Notes: generated by a model not told the origin, from the letters alone. Shown: positions 42,116 through 51,922, counted from the stretch's first letter. The stretch: DNA of 64,000 bases from SMWD01 sp002729875 (GCA_036010905.1 DASCMH010000005.1:91117-155116), one strand, 5' to 3'. Made by a program: numbers and translations.

Positions 42116-44017
42116 ATGAGCAACAGCAAAATGACGCTCGGCCGAGCGGGACTGGTAACCGTTGCCACGATCTTCATCATCGCAGTAGCCGTGAGCAACA
42201 CGATGTTTCGCGGCATGCGTCTCGATCTGACCGAGAACAGTCTGTACACACTGTCCGCCGGCACCAAGAACATTCTCGGCAATATAAACGAACCCATTAA
42301 CCTGTATTTTTTCTATTCCGACCGGGCCACAGCAGAAATTTCACAACTGAGAACATATGCCGGGCGAGTACGCGAGATGCTTGAGGAATTTGTTGCTCAA
42401 TCCGGCGGCCGATTGCGTGTAACTGTGATTGATCCCTTACCATTTTCCGAGGACGAAGATCGGGCTGCCGCGTTCGGTCTGCAGGCCATCTCACTGGGCG
42501 GTGCTACAGATGCTATCTATATGGGCATTGCCGGCACCAACAGCATCGATGATGTAGAACGCATTACATTCCTCGACCCGGGCAAGGAAACCTTTCTCGA
42601 ATACGAACTTGCCAGGCTGGTTGATACACTGGCTGACCCTCAGCGTCCCGTTGTAGGCCTGATCAGCGGGTTACCGATCAGGGGTAGTTTCAATCCGGCT
42701 ACCCAGCGCAGATCCGAACCATGGATTGTTATGACGCAGATCGAACAATTATTCGAGATCCGCGAGTTGACCGGCACGACAACCACTATCGACCCGGAGG
42801 TAAACGTGCTGTTCGTCGTGCACCCAAAGGAGTTACCCGACGCAACACTGTACGCCATCGACCAGTTCATCCTGGGTGGCGGACGGGCGCTGTTAATGGT
42901 CGATCCATATGCTGAAACCGACATGCCGCCACAGGATCCGAACAATCCGGCCGCTGCACTGCTGGCCAGCCATGCATCTGACCTTAACCGTCTCATTGAG
43001 ACCTGGGGCCTGTCGGTCGCAGCCGATGAATATATCGCCGATGAACGATTTGCATTGCAAATTACCGGGTTCGACGCTCAACCGATTCGCCATATTGGCC
43101 TGCTCGGCATCGACCAAACCGCTATCGACCGCACCGACATCGTCAGCGCCGAACTACATAACCTGAATCTGGGCTATCCGGGATTCATTACGGTCACCGC
43201 AGACACACCCGTGGATGTTATGCCGCTGATCAGATCAAGCGATAGTGCCGCACCACTCACTACAAGCGGGCTGGCCTTCATCCGTGATCCGGCACAACTT
43301 CGTCAGGGCTTTGCAGCAACCGGTGAGCAATACACCATGGCCGCGCGCATCCGGGGCACGGTATCGAGTGCGTTTGCCGACGGCCCTCCGGATGGCTTCA
43401 CGACTGGCGATCATTCTATCGAACACCTGGCCACATCGAATGGCCCGGTCAACGTCATTCTCATCGCCGACACTGATATTCTGACCGACCGGCTCTGGGC
43501 CCAGGTACAGAACTTTTTCGGACAACGCATCTCGACGGCGTTCGCCGGCAACGGTGATTTCATTATCAACAGTCTCGACAACCTGACCGGCTCGGGGGAC
43601 CTGATCAGTGTCAGGGCCCGCGCGACCTTCACGCGCCCGTTCACACGCGTGCAAAACCTGCAGCGCGAAGCTGAGAGCCGTTTTCGGCAAACCGAGGAAC
43701 GTTTGCAGCAGGAACTCAGCGATACCGAGATGAAACTCAGTGAGTTGCAGGCGAGCCGGAAAGATGTGAGTACAACTATCCTGTCACCCGAGCAAGAAAC
43801 CGAACTACAGCGATTCCAGCAACAACGGCTGCGAATTCGCAAGGAATTGCGCCAGGTGCAGCGCAACCTGGATCAGCAAATCGAAGATCTTGGTACCTGG
43901 CTTAAGGTCATCAATATCGGTCTTGTACCATTCGCGATCACAATATTGAGTATCACAGCGCTACTGTTGCGCCGCAACAGGCAGCAGCAAAATATTCAGC
44001 ACAGCACCGGAGCCTGA
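42116..44017 (+). CDS. GldG-family (DUF4350-like) membrane protein
   Basis: A 633-residue protein anchored by an N-terminal helix (LVTVATIFIIAVAVSNTMF) and a C-terminal helix (IGLVPFAITILSITALLL). The large periplasmic part starts with the ABC-type auxiliary domain (RLDLTENSLYTLSAGTKNIL; INLYFFYSD) and ends in a coiled coil (about 520-595). In Bacteroidetes GldG works with GldA and GldF in gliding and type IX secretion, but the same trio occurs in non-gliding proteobacteria, where its cargo is unknown. Confidence 0.88.
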   Translation: MSNSKMTLGRAGLVTVATIFIIAVAVSNTMFRGMRLDLTENSLYTLSAGTKNILGNINEPINLYFFYSDRATAEISQLRTYAGRVREMLEEFVAQSGGRLRVTVIDPLPFSEDEDRAAAFGLQAISLGGATDAIYMGIAGTNSIDDVERITFLDPGKETFLEYELARLVDTLADPQRPVVGLISGLPIRGSFNPATQRRSEPWIVMTQIEQLFEIRELTGTTTTIDPEVNVLFVVHPKELPDATLYAIDQFILGGGRALLMVDPYAETDMPPQDPNNPAAALLASHASDLNRLIETWGLSVAADEYIADERFALQITGFDAQPIRHIGLLGIDQTAIDRTDIVSAELHNLNLGYPGFITVTADTPVDVMPLIRSSDSAAPLTTSGLAFIRDPAQLRQGFAATGEQYTMAARIRGTVSSAFADGPPDGFTTGDHSIEHLATSNGPVNVILIADTDILTDRLWAQVQNFFGQRISTAFAGNGDFIINSLDNLTGSGDLISVRARATFTRPFTRVQNLQREAESRFRQTEERLQQELSDTEMKLSELQASRKDVSTTILSPEQETELQRFQQQRLRIRKELRQVQRNLDQQIEDLGTWLKVINIGLVPFAITILSITALLLRRNRQQQNIQHSTGA

Positions 44018-44019
44018 CA

Positions 44020-45027
44020 GTGAATCGCCGTACCTTCATTATTCTTCTGACAACTATTTTTGTCATGAGTTTGCTGCTGTTATTAAACCGCGACAACTTT
44101 GAGCGTGTTGAGACATCAGTAGTCCTGCCCGGACTCGACACCGCACTGAACGACATCACGAAGCTGACGATAAAAACTGCTGGCAACCGAACGGTTACGA
44201 CCCTGATGCGCGGCACTGAACGCTGGACAGTCGTCGAACGTGGTCACTACCCGGCAGATGTCGGCAAAATTCGCCAGAATCTGATCGCACTGGCAAATGC
44301 GATGGTGATCGAAGAGAAAACAGCAGACCCGGCGCTCTACGCCCGGCTTGGCGTTGAAGATATTGCAAGTGCAGATGCCACCGGTATCGAACTCATCATC
44401 GACAGCCTGAACTCGTCATATCGTATTATTGTAGGCATGACCGGCATCCGTGGCAGCCAGGCCTATGCTCGCCTGCCAGACACAGACACCAGCCTGTTGA
44501 TAGCGGCCAATCTTGAGCTTGATTCCGAACCCGCCGACTGGCTCGATCACACACTTATTGATATTCCTGCGAGTGATATTGTCCGGGTCACGACAACGCA
44601 TCCGGATGGTGAGACAGTCGCCATCGAGAAGAACGCACCGGACGCCGGCAACTTCGAACTGGTCAACCAACCTGTCGACAGCGAACTCACCACCCCCGGT
44701 GCAGCCAATTCAATTGGCTCGCTGCTCACCGGACTTACCTTCGATGATGTCTTGACACGCGAAAATGCCGGTCTGCAAGACCAGCAACCGATTGTAACGC
44801 GCTTCGTGACCTTAGCCGGACTCGTTATTATTGCGAATATCCACCCGGGCACCGAGCAGAATTTTGTCAGTTTTGAATTCACCACGGTCGCCGAGGATGA
44901 AGCATCCCCTGCCTCGGCATCTGCCAAAGCCGACGAACTCAATGCCCGTTACGGAAATTGGTTATTCATATTGCCGAGCTACAAACTCGAGCAATTGACC
45001 CGGCGGCAGGCAGACCTGCTCAAGTAA
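44020..45027 (+). CDS. DUF4340 domain protein, membrane-anchored
   Basis: A 335-residue protein with one N-terminal helix (FIILLTTIFVMSLLLLL) and a soluble remainder (ITKLTIKTAGNRTVTTLMR; RWTVVERGHYPADVGKI) that matches the repeat modules of DUF4340. The start is GTG, 2 bp after the gldG-like stop. It completes the ABC export cluster as its probable periplasmic accessory. Confidence 0.85.
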   Translation: MNRRTFIILLTTIFVMSLLLLLNRDNFERVETSVVLPGLDTALNDITKLTIKTAGNRTVTTLMRGTERWTVVERGHYPADVGKIRQNLIALANAMVIEEKTADPALYARLGVEDIASADATGIELIIDSLNSSYRIIVGMTGIRGSQAYARLPDTDTSLLIAANLELDSEPADWLDHTLIDIPASDIVRVTTTHPDGETVAIEKNAPDAGNFELVNQPVDSELTTPGAANSIGSLLTGLTFDDVLTRENAGLQDQQPIVTRFVTLAGLVIIANIHPGTEQNFVSFEFTTVAEDEASPASASAKADELNARYGNWLFILPSYKLEQLTRRQADLLK

Positions 45028-45056
45028 CTCATACCACCTGATCCGGGAGCGCCCTC

Positions 45057-45092
45057 CAGCCACGATTGAGAGTCTGCGCGGGGTCGTGGCTG
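45057..45092. repeat. Intergenic hairpin, copy 2 of the CAGCCACG element
   Basis: CAGCCACGA (45057-45065) and TCGTGGCTG (45084-45092) pair perfectly around an 18-nt loop, 30 bp after the DUF4340 stop. The outer 8 bp are identical to those at 7048-7082. No T tract follows. Confidence 0.6.
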
Positions 45093-45178
45093 ACGACCCT
45101 ATCAATCTGATCTGCCTGTATCTATAGGACTGAACGGCCGTTTCACTTAATATAGGCTCCGCAGCAGTTAAAAAACCC

Positions 45179-46693
45179 ATGAAATCTGAATACTTACACA
45201 GAATCCTCACGGCGCGAGTCTATGACGTTGCCATCGAGACACCACTTGAACCGGCCACGCACCTTTCGCAGCGGCTCGACAATAATGTGCTGTTCAAACG
45301 TGAGGATCTGCAATCTGTTTTTTCATTCAAGCTCCGCGGTGCATACAACAAGCTGATTCAGCTGCAACCGGCTGAACTGGCTCGTGGCGTGATCTGCAGT
45401 TCGGCCGGCAACCACGCTCAGGGTGTTGCACTTGCGGCCCGTGAACTAGGCGTACGGTCTATCATCGTTATGCCGGAATTAACCCCAACGATTAAGATTA
45501 ATGCTGTCGAATCACTTGGCGGAGAAATTATTCTGCACGGTGCAACCTATGATGATGCCTATGATCAGGCGCTCAAAATTGCAAATGAACAACAGCTGAC
45601 ATTCATCCATCCGTTCGATGACCCGGAAGTCATTGCCGGTCAGGGCACGATCGGTATGGAGATTCACCGCCAACAGTCAGGAATGATCGATGCCGTTTTT
45701 GTCCCTATCGGTGGCGGTGGTCTGATTGCCGGAATCGCCCTGTATATAAAATCACTGAGCCCGGAGATAAAAATAATCGGTGTTGAGCCAGAAGATTCAG
45801 CCAGCATGGCTGCAGCAATTAAAGCCGGTCAAGCGGTTACGCTCAAAGATGTAGGTACCTTTGCCGATGGCGTAGCAGTTCGTCGTGTCGGTGACGAAAC
45901 ATTCAGAATTTGCCACCAGCTCGTTGATGACATCATCATTGTTGACAATGATGAGATTTGTGCAGCAATTCAGGATATTTTTGAAGATACGCGGGCAATC
46001 GTAGAACCGGCCGGCGCGCTATCGGTTGCCGGCCTGAAACGTTATGTCGGCAAGACCGGTATGACCGGGCAAACGCTCGTGACAGTCAACTGTGGTGCAA
46101 ATGTTAATTTTGATCGGCTGCGCCATATTGCCGAACGTGCAGCACTCGGCGAACAGCGGGAGGCGCTGTACGCTGTGGAAATACCCGAGCAGCAGGGCAG
46201 CTTCATGGCTTTCTGCAAAGCGATCGGCAAGCGCAATATCACGGAATTTAACTACCGCTACCAGGATGCAAATGCAGCAAATATTTTTGTTGGCGTAGAG
46301 CTACGCCATGGTAACGAGGAGCGCGAAGAAATTTTAACCTCACTCAAAAATACCGGCTACCCGGTTATTGACATGACAGACAACGAGATGGCAAAGCTGC
46401 ATATCCGGCACATGGTCGGTGGCCCGTCACCAGGAATAGACGATGAACGCCTGTACCGCTTCGAATTCCCTGAGCGCCCCGGAGCATTACTCGCTTTTCT
46501 GACTGCGATCGGCAATAACTGGAACATCAGCCTGTTCCATTACCGCAATCATGGTTCCGATTACGGCCGCCTGCTGGCCGGTGTGCAAATACCTGATGTT
46601 GAACTCGAAAGCTTTCGGCAACATGTCGATGATCTCGGTTATCCGCATACAGATGAAAGCGATAATCCTGTTTACAAAATGTTTCTTGCATGA
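45179..46693 (+). CDS. ilvA: Threonine ammonia-lyase, biosynthetic (long form)
   Basis: A 504-residue PLP enzyme that converts threonine to 2-oxobutanoate for isoleucine synthesis. The cofactor lysine is Lys51 in FSFKLRGAYNK and the phosphate cradle is GGGGLIAG near 180. Residues about 325-504 hold two ACT-like regulatory domains (EQQGSFMAFCKAIG; ERPGALLAFLTAIG), the site of isoleucine feedback. It aligns with the start of the family; no clear Shine-Dalgarno precedes the ATG. Confidence 0.96.
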   Translation: MKSEYLHRILTARVYDVAIETPLEPATHLSQRLDNNVLFKREDLQSVFSFKLRGAYNKLIQLQPAELARGVICSSAGNHAQGVALAARELGVRSIIVMPELTPTIKINAVESLGGEIILHGATYDDAYDQALKIANEQQLTFIHPFDDPEVIAGQGTIGMEIHRQQSGMIDAVFVPIGGGGLIAGIALYIKSLSPEIKIIGVEPEDSASMAAAIKAGQAVTLKDVGTFADGVAVRRVGDETFRICHQLVDDIIIVDNDEICAAIQDIFEDTRAIVEPAGALSVAGLKRYVGKTGMTGQTLVTVNCGANVNFDRLRHIAERAALGEQREALYAVEIPEQQGSFMAFCKAIGKRNITEFNYRYQDANAANIFVGVELRHGNEEREEILTSLKNTGYPVIDMTDNEMAKLHIRHMVGGPSPGIDDERLYRFEFPERPGALLAFLTAIGNNWNISLFHYRNHGSDYGRLLAGVQIPDVELESFRQHVDDLGYPHTDESDNPVYKMFLA

Positions 46694-46864
46694 GGTGACC
46701 CCGGTGGTGCAGCCATGAAAACCGGCAACCATGCGTCTCTTAAATTCATCTTTACCCGTGTTTCGCTTACCTATTTCTGGTAGCGTAACGGCAATTTATT
46801 AACCGCAGCATATTGCCCTTCCAACCAGGCTTGGTGTGGCACCTGCATTACAGAGGACTCGCCG

Positions 46865-47683
46865 ATGAACGGTGACGGTAACCTGGCCCTGTTCTGTGAC
46901 TTCGAAAATATTGCCCTTGGTGTCCGCGACGCCAAATATTCCAAGTTCAATATTCAGCGGGTCCTCGAGCGACTCCTGATAAAAGGCAGTATCGTAGCCA
47001 AGAAGGCCTATTGTGACTGGGATCGGTACAAGGAATTCAAAGCCCCAATGCATGAAGCAGCATTTGAGCTGATCGAAATCCCACATGTCCGCATGTCAGG
47101 CAAGAACTCGGCCGATATCCGAATGGTCGTCGATGCACTGGACTTGTGCTACACGAAAGAACATATCGATACCTTCGTCATCATCTCGGGTGATTCTGAT
47201 TTCTCGCCACTGGTCAGCAAACTACGTGAAAATGCCAAGACCGTTATCGGCATTGGCGTCAAGAATTCAACTTCAGACCTGTTGATGGGTAGTTGTGATG
47301 AATTTATTTACTATGATGACCTGGTCGCCGAACCGGCCTCACCAAAGCGGTCGCGCCGCGGCAAATCGCGCACGAAAAATCCCGCCACAAAGGCGGCAAC
47401 CGACAAGGCACAGAAAACCGGGAGTCAGGATGACCCCGCCCAACAGGCAATTGATCTTGTTATCGAAACAACTGAAGCACTGTATGCGGAACGCGGAGAT
47501 CGTGCAAAGCTATGGGGTTCGATGATCAAACAGACACTTAAACGCCGCCGACCCGGATTCAATGAGTCATTTTACGGTTTTGGTTCATTCAGCGACGTAC
47601 TGGAAGAAGCGCAGTCGCGTGGCTTGCTGGAACTGGAAATGGATGACCGCTCCGGCGGCTACATTATCCGTAGAGTCACCTGA
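46865..47683 (+). CDS. NYN-domain protein with C-terminal LOTUS/OST-HTH-like domain
   Basis: The 272-residue protein has an N-terminal NYN (LabA-like PIN) domain with the acidic set in FCDFENIALG (residues 11-14), the ADIRMVVDALD segment and ISGDSDFSPLV. A basic linker follows (PKRSRRGKSRTK), then a winged-helix-like region from about 195 (KLWGSMIKQTLKRRRPGF; GFGSFSDVLEEAQSRGLLEL) typical of OST-HTH. This pairs a likely metal-dependent ribonuclease with an RNA-binding module. It stands alone, with GAGGA 7 nt before the ATG. Confidence 0.85.
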   Translation: MNGDGNLALFCDFENIALGVRDAKYSKFNIQRVLERLLIKGSIVAKKAYCDWDRYKEFKAPMHEAAFELIEIPHVRMSGKNSADIRMVVDALDLCYTKEHIDTFVIISGDSDFSPLVSKLRENAKTVIGIGVKNSTSDLLMGSCDEFIYYDDLVAEPASPKRSRRGKSRTKNPATKAATDKAQKTGSQDDPAQQAIDLVIETTEALYAERGDRAKLWGSMIKQTLKRRRPGFNESFYGFGSFSDVLEEAQSRGLLELEMDDRSGGYIIRRVT

Positions 47684-47752
47684 TAACCGCATCGCGAAAC
47701 TATAAAACCTATAAATTAATCTGTATTGCACTGTTTTTTCTCAGGAAATTAC

Positions 47753-49345
47753 ATGTCCCACGCTCAGCCCCGATATTTTTATATTACTCTGTGCCTGCTT
47801 ACAGCCCTTGTAATGACCACTGGCGGGATCCAGGCTCAGGGGTTTGACCCCAGTAAGATTAATTGGGAAGCCCTCAGCAAAATACCCATGCATGATGGTT
47901 TCATTAAGCAATTCAATCAGCAGTGCGCTGCCTGTCATGGCGAGGATTTGCACGGCACACCGTTGGGAACACCACTTGTGGGCATCGATCTGCGGCATGG
48001 CGACTCCGTAGAGGAAATTGCCCTGAGTATCGCCAACGGCTTTTCAGCAACCGGCATGCCCGCCTGGAGAGAAACATTAGATGAAACCAGGATCTGGAAC
48101 CTGGCGCTCTATGTAGCGGAACAACGCCAGGGAACGACCATACTCGATAAACGAGCAGACATTCCATTAACCATTCCCGAGGGTTTTGTTGCTAGCGAAC
48201 GCCATGCCTTTCATATCGAAGTGATTGCCGAAGGCCTGGATTCAATGCCGTTCTCCATTGAGCCACTGCCTGACGGACGGATCTTGCTGTCCGAACGAAT
48301 GCGCGGCCTCAGCATCATTGCAACAGACGGCAAACAATCCGCACCCATCAGCGGGACCCCGCCGGTTTATGACGACTCCAGTCTTTTTCTCGGCCAGGTC
48401 CAGGGTTTGGGCTGGATGCTGGACGTTGCTATTCATCCACAATTTGAGCAAAACGGGTGGATTTATATTCACCACACGGATCGTTGCAGTGATTGCAATG
48501 AACTCAGCCGCAAGGGCAATCAACCGGTCTCCATGAACAGGCTTATTCGTGGTCGCATTAAGGAAGGCAAGTGGGTCGATGAAGAAATAATCTGGCAGGC
48601 TGACATCGAAACCTACACCAATACATCTGATCTGGCTTCCGGGGGGCGAATTAGTTTCGACCATCAGGGTCATGTCTATTTCAGCATTGGCATGAAAGCG
48701 CCGCTTGATTTTCTCGGCATCCAGGATCTCAGCCTTCCCTATGGCAAGATTCACCGTGTACATGACGATGGGCGCATACCGGCGGACAATCCCTTTGTTG
48801 ATCATCCCGAGGCCATGCAATCTATCTGGACCTACGGACACCGCAGCGTTCAGGGACTCGAATTTGATCCGCTGACACAACAGCACTGGAATACCGAGAT
48901 GGGGCCACGCGGCGGTGATGAAATCAACCGCCTGATCCCGGGGGCAAACTATGGCTGGCCCATCTTTACCAATGGGGTTAATTATGACGGCAGACCAGTA
49001 AATGTTGCCGGTAAGCTCGGTATCGAACTGGCTCCGAAGGATACGGAATTCCCCATTCTCGATATGACCCCTTCACCGGCAATTTCCAGTTTTATTTTCT
49101 ATTCTGGATCCGAGTTTCCCGACTGGAACAACAACATTATCGTCGGCACCCTGCGCGCAACAGATCTGCTACGCATGGAGATTACGGATAACAAGGTCAG
49201 CCACACTGAAATTCTTTTGCAAGATCTGGCCAGGTTCCGGGATATAGAAATGGGCCCCGCAGGTGAACTTTACCTGTTACTGGAAAATGCGTCAGGCTCG
49301 CTAATAATCCGGCTGCTGCCCGATGTCCTCAAAGGAGACGAATGA
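47753..49345 (+). CDS. Cytochrome c / PQQ-dependent sugar dehydrogenase fusion, exported
   Basis: A 530-residue protein with a signal peptide (YFYITLCLLTALVMTTGGIQ), then one c-type haem domain with CAACHGEDLHG near residue 62 and an axial Met candidate in ATGMPAWRE. A six-bladed beta-propeller of the soluble glucose/sorbosone dehydrogenase type follows (about 145-525; YGHRSVQGLEFDP; NTEMGPRGGDEINRL). The haem domain can pass electrons from the PQQ site to the respiratory chain. The start at 47753 follows CAGGAAATTAC; nine upstream codons were excluded. Confidence 0.88.
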   Translation: MSHAQPRYFYITLCLLTALVMTTGGIQAQGFDPSKINWEALSKIPMHDGFIKQFNQQCAACHGEDLHGTPLGTPLVGIDLRHGDSVEEIALSIANGFSATGMPAWRETLDETRIWNLALYVAEQRQGTTILDKRADIPLTIPEGFVASERHAFHIEVIAEGLDSMPFSIEPLPDGRILLSERMRGLSIIATDGKQSAPISGTPPVYDDSSLFLGQVQGLGWMLDVAIHPQFEQNGWIYIHHTDRCSDCNELSRKGNQPVSMNRLIRGRIKEGKWVDEEIIWQADIETYTNTSDLASGGRISFDHQGHVYFSIGMKAPLDFLGIQDLSLPYGKIHRVHDDGRIPADNPFVDHPEAMQSIWTYGHRSVQGLEFDPLTQQHWNTEMGPRGGDEINRLIPGANYGWPIFTNGVNYDGRPVNVAGKLGIELAPKDTEFPILDMTPSPAISSFIFYSGSEFPDWNNNIIVGTLRATDLLRMEITDNKVSHTEILLQDLARFRDIEMGPAGELYLLLENASGSLIIRLLPDVLKGDE

Positions 49346-49387
49346 AAACCAGCAAACTTTCATCAGCCAGCTGGTTAATTCAACGCC

Positions 49388-49588
49388 TTATTTCTTCAGG
49401 TAACGCAAACCGATACAAATCACTATTGCCGGAATGGCTGACAGCACCAGAGCGAAAATAATTGTATTCCAGATACCAAGATCTGGCATAAAACCAGCGC
49501 TTTCAAAATAGCGAAAAGACAGGAAAACCGGCACAAATACAATTGCCCAAATGAAAAAAAACTGGTTGCCGAATGTTTGTTTACTCAT
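49388..49588 (-). CDS. Small membrane protein, two helices
   Basis: A 66-residue hypothetical with two hydrophobic segments (FFFIWAIVFVPVFLSF and TIIFALVLSAIPAIVICIG) and a basic C-terminus (LRYLKK), the pattern of a genuine inner-membrane peptide. A TATATA at 49599-49604 with TTGATT 16 bp upstream could drive it, with almost no untranslated leader. It is convergent with the sugar dehydrogenase. No family recognised. Confidence 0.55.
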   Translation of the reverse strand: MSKQTFGNQFFFIWAIVFVPVFLSFRYFESAGFMPDLGIWNTIIFALVLSAIPAIVICIGLRYLKK

Positions 49589-49805
49589 GTAACAACTCTA
49601 TATAACAGGTCAATTGCTTCAATCAACAGTTGGTATATACCCAAGAGTAACCACGAATTCCAATTTCGCAAAGCCGAACAGTATTCCTGGCCAGCCGCAA
49701 TTTTAGCCAATCCATTAAAATCCTTTATTATTAACAGGATACACTAATCTCATGCGGCTAACACCGGGCAGATACAGGCAGCTTTTACCCGCATATTACC
49801 GCTCA

Positions 49806-49832
49806 CAAAAAAGCCGGAGATTACCCGGCTTT
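49806..49832 (-). terminator. Intrinsic terminator of the ribosomal protein operon
   Basis: On the minus strand AAGCCGG and CCGGCTT (49831-49825 and 49817-49811) form a stem with a seven-base loop, followed by a T tract (A6 at 49807-49812 on the plus strand). It begins about 30 nt after the rplQ stop and closes the block. Confidence 0.88.
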
Positions 49833-49859
49833 CTCTAATCACAGATGATACTGCTCTGG

Positions 49860-50237
49860 TTACTCGACTGACGTTGCCTCGGGCTGATCAAGCAATTGCA
49901 CCAGCGCCATCGGCGCTGAATCCCCTGGACGAAAGCCAATCTTCAGAATTCGCAAATAGCCTCCCGGACGATCCTTGAAGCGTGGCCCCAGTTCGTTGAA
50001 CAACTTACCCACCGAACGCTTGTCGCGCAGACGATCAAAGGCCAGACGACGACGCGAAACACAATCTGTTTTAGCCATTGTGATCAGCGGCTCTACAACC
50101 CGGCGCAATTCCTTTGCCTTGGGCAAGGTCGTGCGAATGGTCTCATGCTGAATCAGCGATACCGCCATATTTTTATACATCGCCTTGCGGTGAGCACTCT
50201 TTCTGCCGAGTGTACGGCCTGACTTTCTATGTCGCAT
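49860..50237 (-). CDS. rplQ: 50S ribosomal protein L17
   Basis: 125 residues, MRHRKSGRTLGRKSAHR at the N-terminus as in all bacterial L17, with the conserved ELRRVVEPLITMAK. It is the last gene of the block, 33 bp after rpoA, with the terminator about 30 nt downstream. Confidence 0.98.
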   Translation of the reverse strand: MRHRKSGRTLGRKSAHRKAMYKNMAVSLIQHETIRTTLPKAKELRRVVEPLITMAKTDCVSRRRLAFDRLRDKRSVGKLFNELGPRFKDRPGGYLRILKIGFRPGDSAPMALVQLLDQPEATSVE

Positions 50238-50270
50238 GCTTATAGTTCCTGCAAATTCCCTTGCTTCTCG

Positions 50271-51269
50271 TTAGGCGGCCTGCTCATCTTCAGGCACGAG
50301 GCTCGCTGGCGGCCAGTTTTCAACGCGCATACCGAGTGACAGGCCATGGCTTTCAAGGACTTCCTTGATCTCGGTAAGAGATTTCTTACCCAGGTTCGGA
50401 GTGCGGAGTAATTCGACCTCGGTGCGCTGAATCAGATCACCGATATAATTGATGTGCTCAGCCTTCAGGCAATTCGCCGAACGAACTGTCAATTCAAGTT
50501 CGTCTACAGGACGTAACAGGGTCGGGTCAATTTGTGACTCGACTTCAGCATCACTGTCATCCTGACCGCTAAGATCAACAAAGACATCGAGCTGATTCTT
50601 AAGAATAGAACCGGCGCGTCGAATTGCCTCCTCAGGATCAATGGTACCATTTGTTTCAACATCGATGATCAGCTTGTCAAGATTCGTGCGTTGTTCAACA
50701 CGGGCGGCCTCAACCGTATAGCTGACTCGAGTGACCGGGCTGAATGTTGCATCAAGTTGCAGACGCCCTATCGTACCTGTTGTTTCTTCAAGATCCAGGC
50801 GTTGCACTGCAGGACGATAGCCACGGCCTCGCTCGACCGCCAAAACCATCTTCAAGGAACCATTGCTGGTCAGGTTAGCGATGACGTGATCCGGGTTGAC
50901 GACTTCAATGTCGTGGTCGCGGCTAATATCGCCGGCCGTTACCGGACCCGGACCGACCTTGAACAAGGTCAGTTCATCGCGCGAACGATTGTGCATGCGA
51001 ATAGCAACAGATTTGAGATTCAACAAAATCTCAACAATATCTTCCTGTACGCCTTCAAGACTTGTGTATTCATGTAACACACCATCAATATCAGCCTCAA
51101 CAATCGCTGCTCCCGGCATACTGGACAGCAATACGCGTCGTAATGCATTACCCAGCGTATGACCGAAGCCGCGCTCGAAAGGTTCGATGATAATCTTCGC
51201 CTTCGTCTCGCTGATCTGCTGGACCTTGACGGTACGAGGTTTTAAAAATTCTGAAGTGGGTTCCTGCAT
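50271..51269 (-). CDS. rpoA: RNA polymerase alpha subunit
   Basis: 332 residues. The N-terminal assembly domain (about 1-235) contains EPFERGFGHTLGNALRRVLL; the C-terminal domain (about 250-320) binds UP elements and activators and contains LRPVDELELTVRSANCLK and LLRTPNLGKKSLTEIKEVL. The length and both domains match proteobacterial alpha. The position between rpsD and rplQ is the classical alpha-operon order. Confidence 0.98.
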   Translation of the reverse strand: MQEPTSEFLKPRTVKVQQISETKAKIIIEPFERGFGHTLGNALRRVLLSSMPGAAIVEADIDGVLHEYTSLEGVQEDIVEILLNLKSVAIRMHNRSRDELTLFKVGPGPVTAGDISRDHDIEVVNPDHVIANLTSNGSLKMVLAVERGRGYRPAVQRLDLEETTGTIGRLQLDATFSPVTRVSYTVEAARVEQRTNLDKLIIDVETNGTIDPEEAIRRAGSILKNQLDVFVDLSGQDDSDAEVESQIDPTLLRPVDELELTVRSANCLKAEHINYIGDLIQRTEVELLRTPNLGKKSLTEIKEVLESHGLSLGMRVENWPPASLVPEDEQAA

Positions 51270-51288
51270 TTCTATCCTTGCCCTTTAA

Positions 51289-51912
51289 TTACTTGGAGTA
51301 AAGCTCAACAACGAGATTTTCGTTTATATCCGGTAAAATCTCCTGACGTTCGGGTAACGCTTTCAAAACACCGGTCATTTTCTTCTCATCTACATCCACC
51401 CAGTCCGGCAGACCGACCTGTGAAGCAATATCCAGTGCGCTCTTAATACGCATCTGTGACCTGGCCTTCTCACGTATCTCAACTTTATCGCCTGGCATGA
51501 CCTGGCAAGAAGGAATATTTACGACTCGATCGTTGACGACAATGGACTTATGGCTTACGAGTTGCCTGGCTTCGGCCCGGGTAGATGCAAAACCCATACG
51601 ATAGACCGTATTATCAAGCCGGCCTTCCAGCAACTGCAGCAGATTTTCGCCAGTCGAACCTTTCTGCCGGGCAGCTGTCTTATAGTAATTTCGGAACTGA
51701 CGTTCGAGAACGCCATACATCCGGCGCAGTTTCTGCTTTTCACGCAACTGCAAACCATAATCACTGAGTCGCCCACGGCGCTGACTCGCCGTCGATCCCG
51801 GCGGCGTCTCAAACTTGCACTTTGACTCAATTGGCTTAATGCCACTCTTCAGAAAAAGATCGGTTCCCTCGCGGCGGGCGAGCTTACATGTTGGACCTAA
51901 ATACCTTGCCAT
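51289..51912 (-). CDS. rpsD: 30S ribosomal protein S4
   Basis: 207 residues, ARYLGPTCKLARREGTDLFL at the N-terminus and the S4 RNA-binding fold from about residue 95 (RLDNTVYRMGFASTRAEARQ). S4 is the translational repressor of the alpha operon in E. coli. Only one Cys remains near the N-terminus, so this is the zinc-free form. Confidence 0.98.
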   Translation of the reverse strand: MARYLGPTCKLARREGTDLFLKSGIKPIESKCKFETPPGSTASQRRGRLSDYGLQLREKQKLRRMYGVLERQFRNYYKTAARQKGSTGENLLQLLEGRLDNTVYRMGFASTRAEARQLVSHKSIVVNDRVVNIPSCQVMPGDKVEIREKARSQMRIKSALDIASQVGLPDWVDVDEKKMTGVLKALPERQEILPDINENLVVELYSK

Positions 51913-51922
51913 ACTTTCTTCC

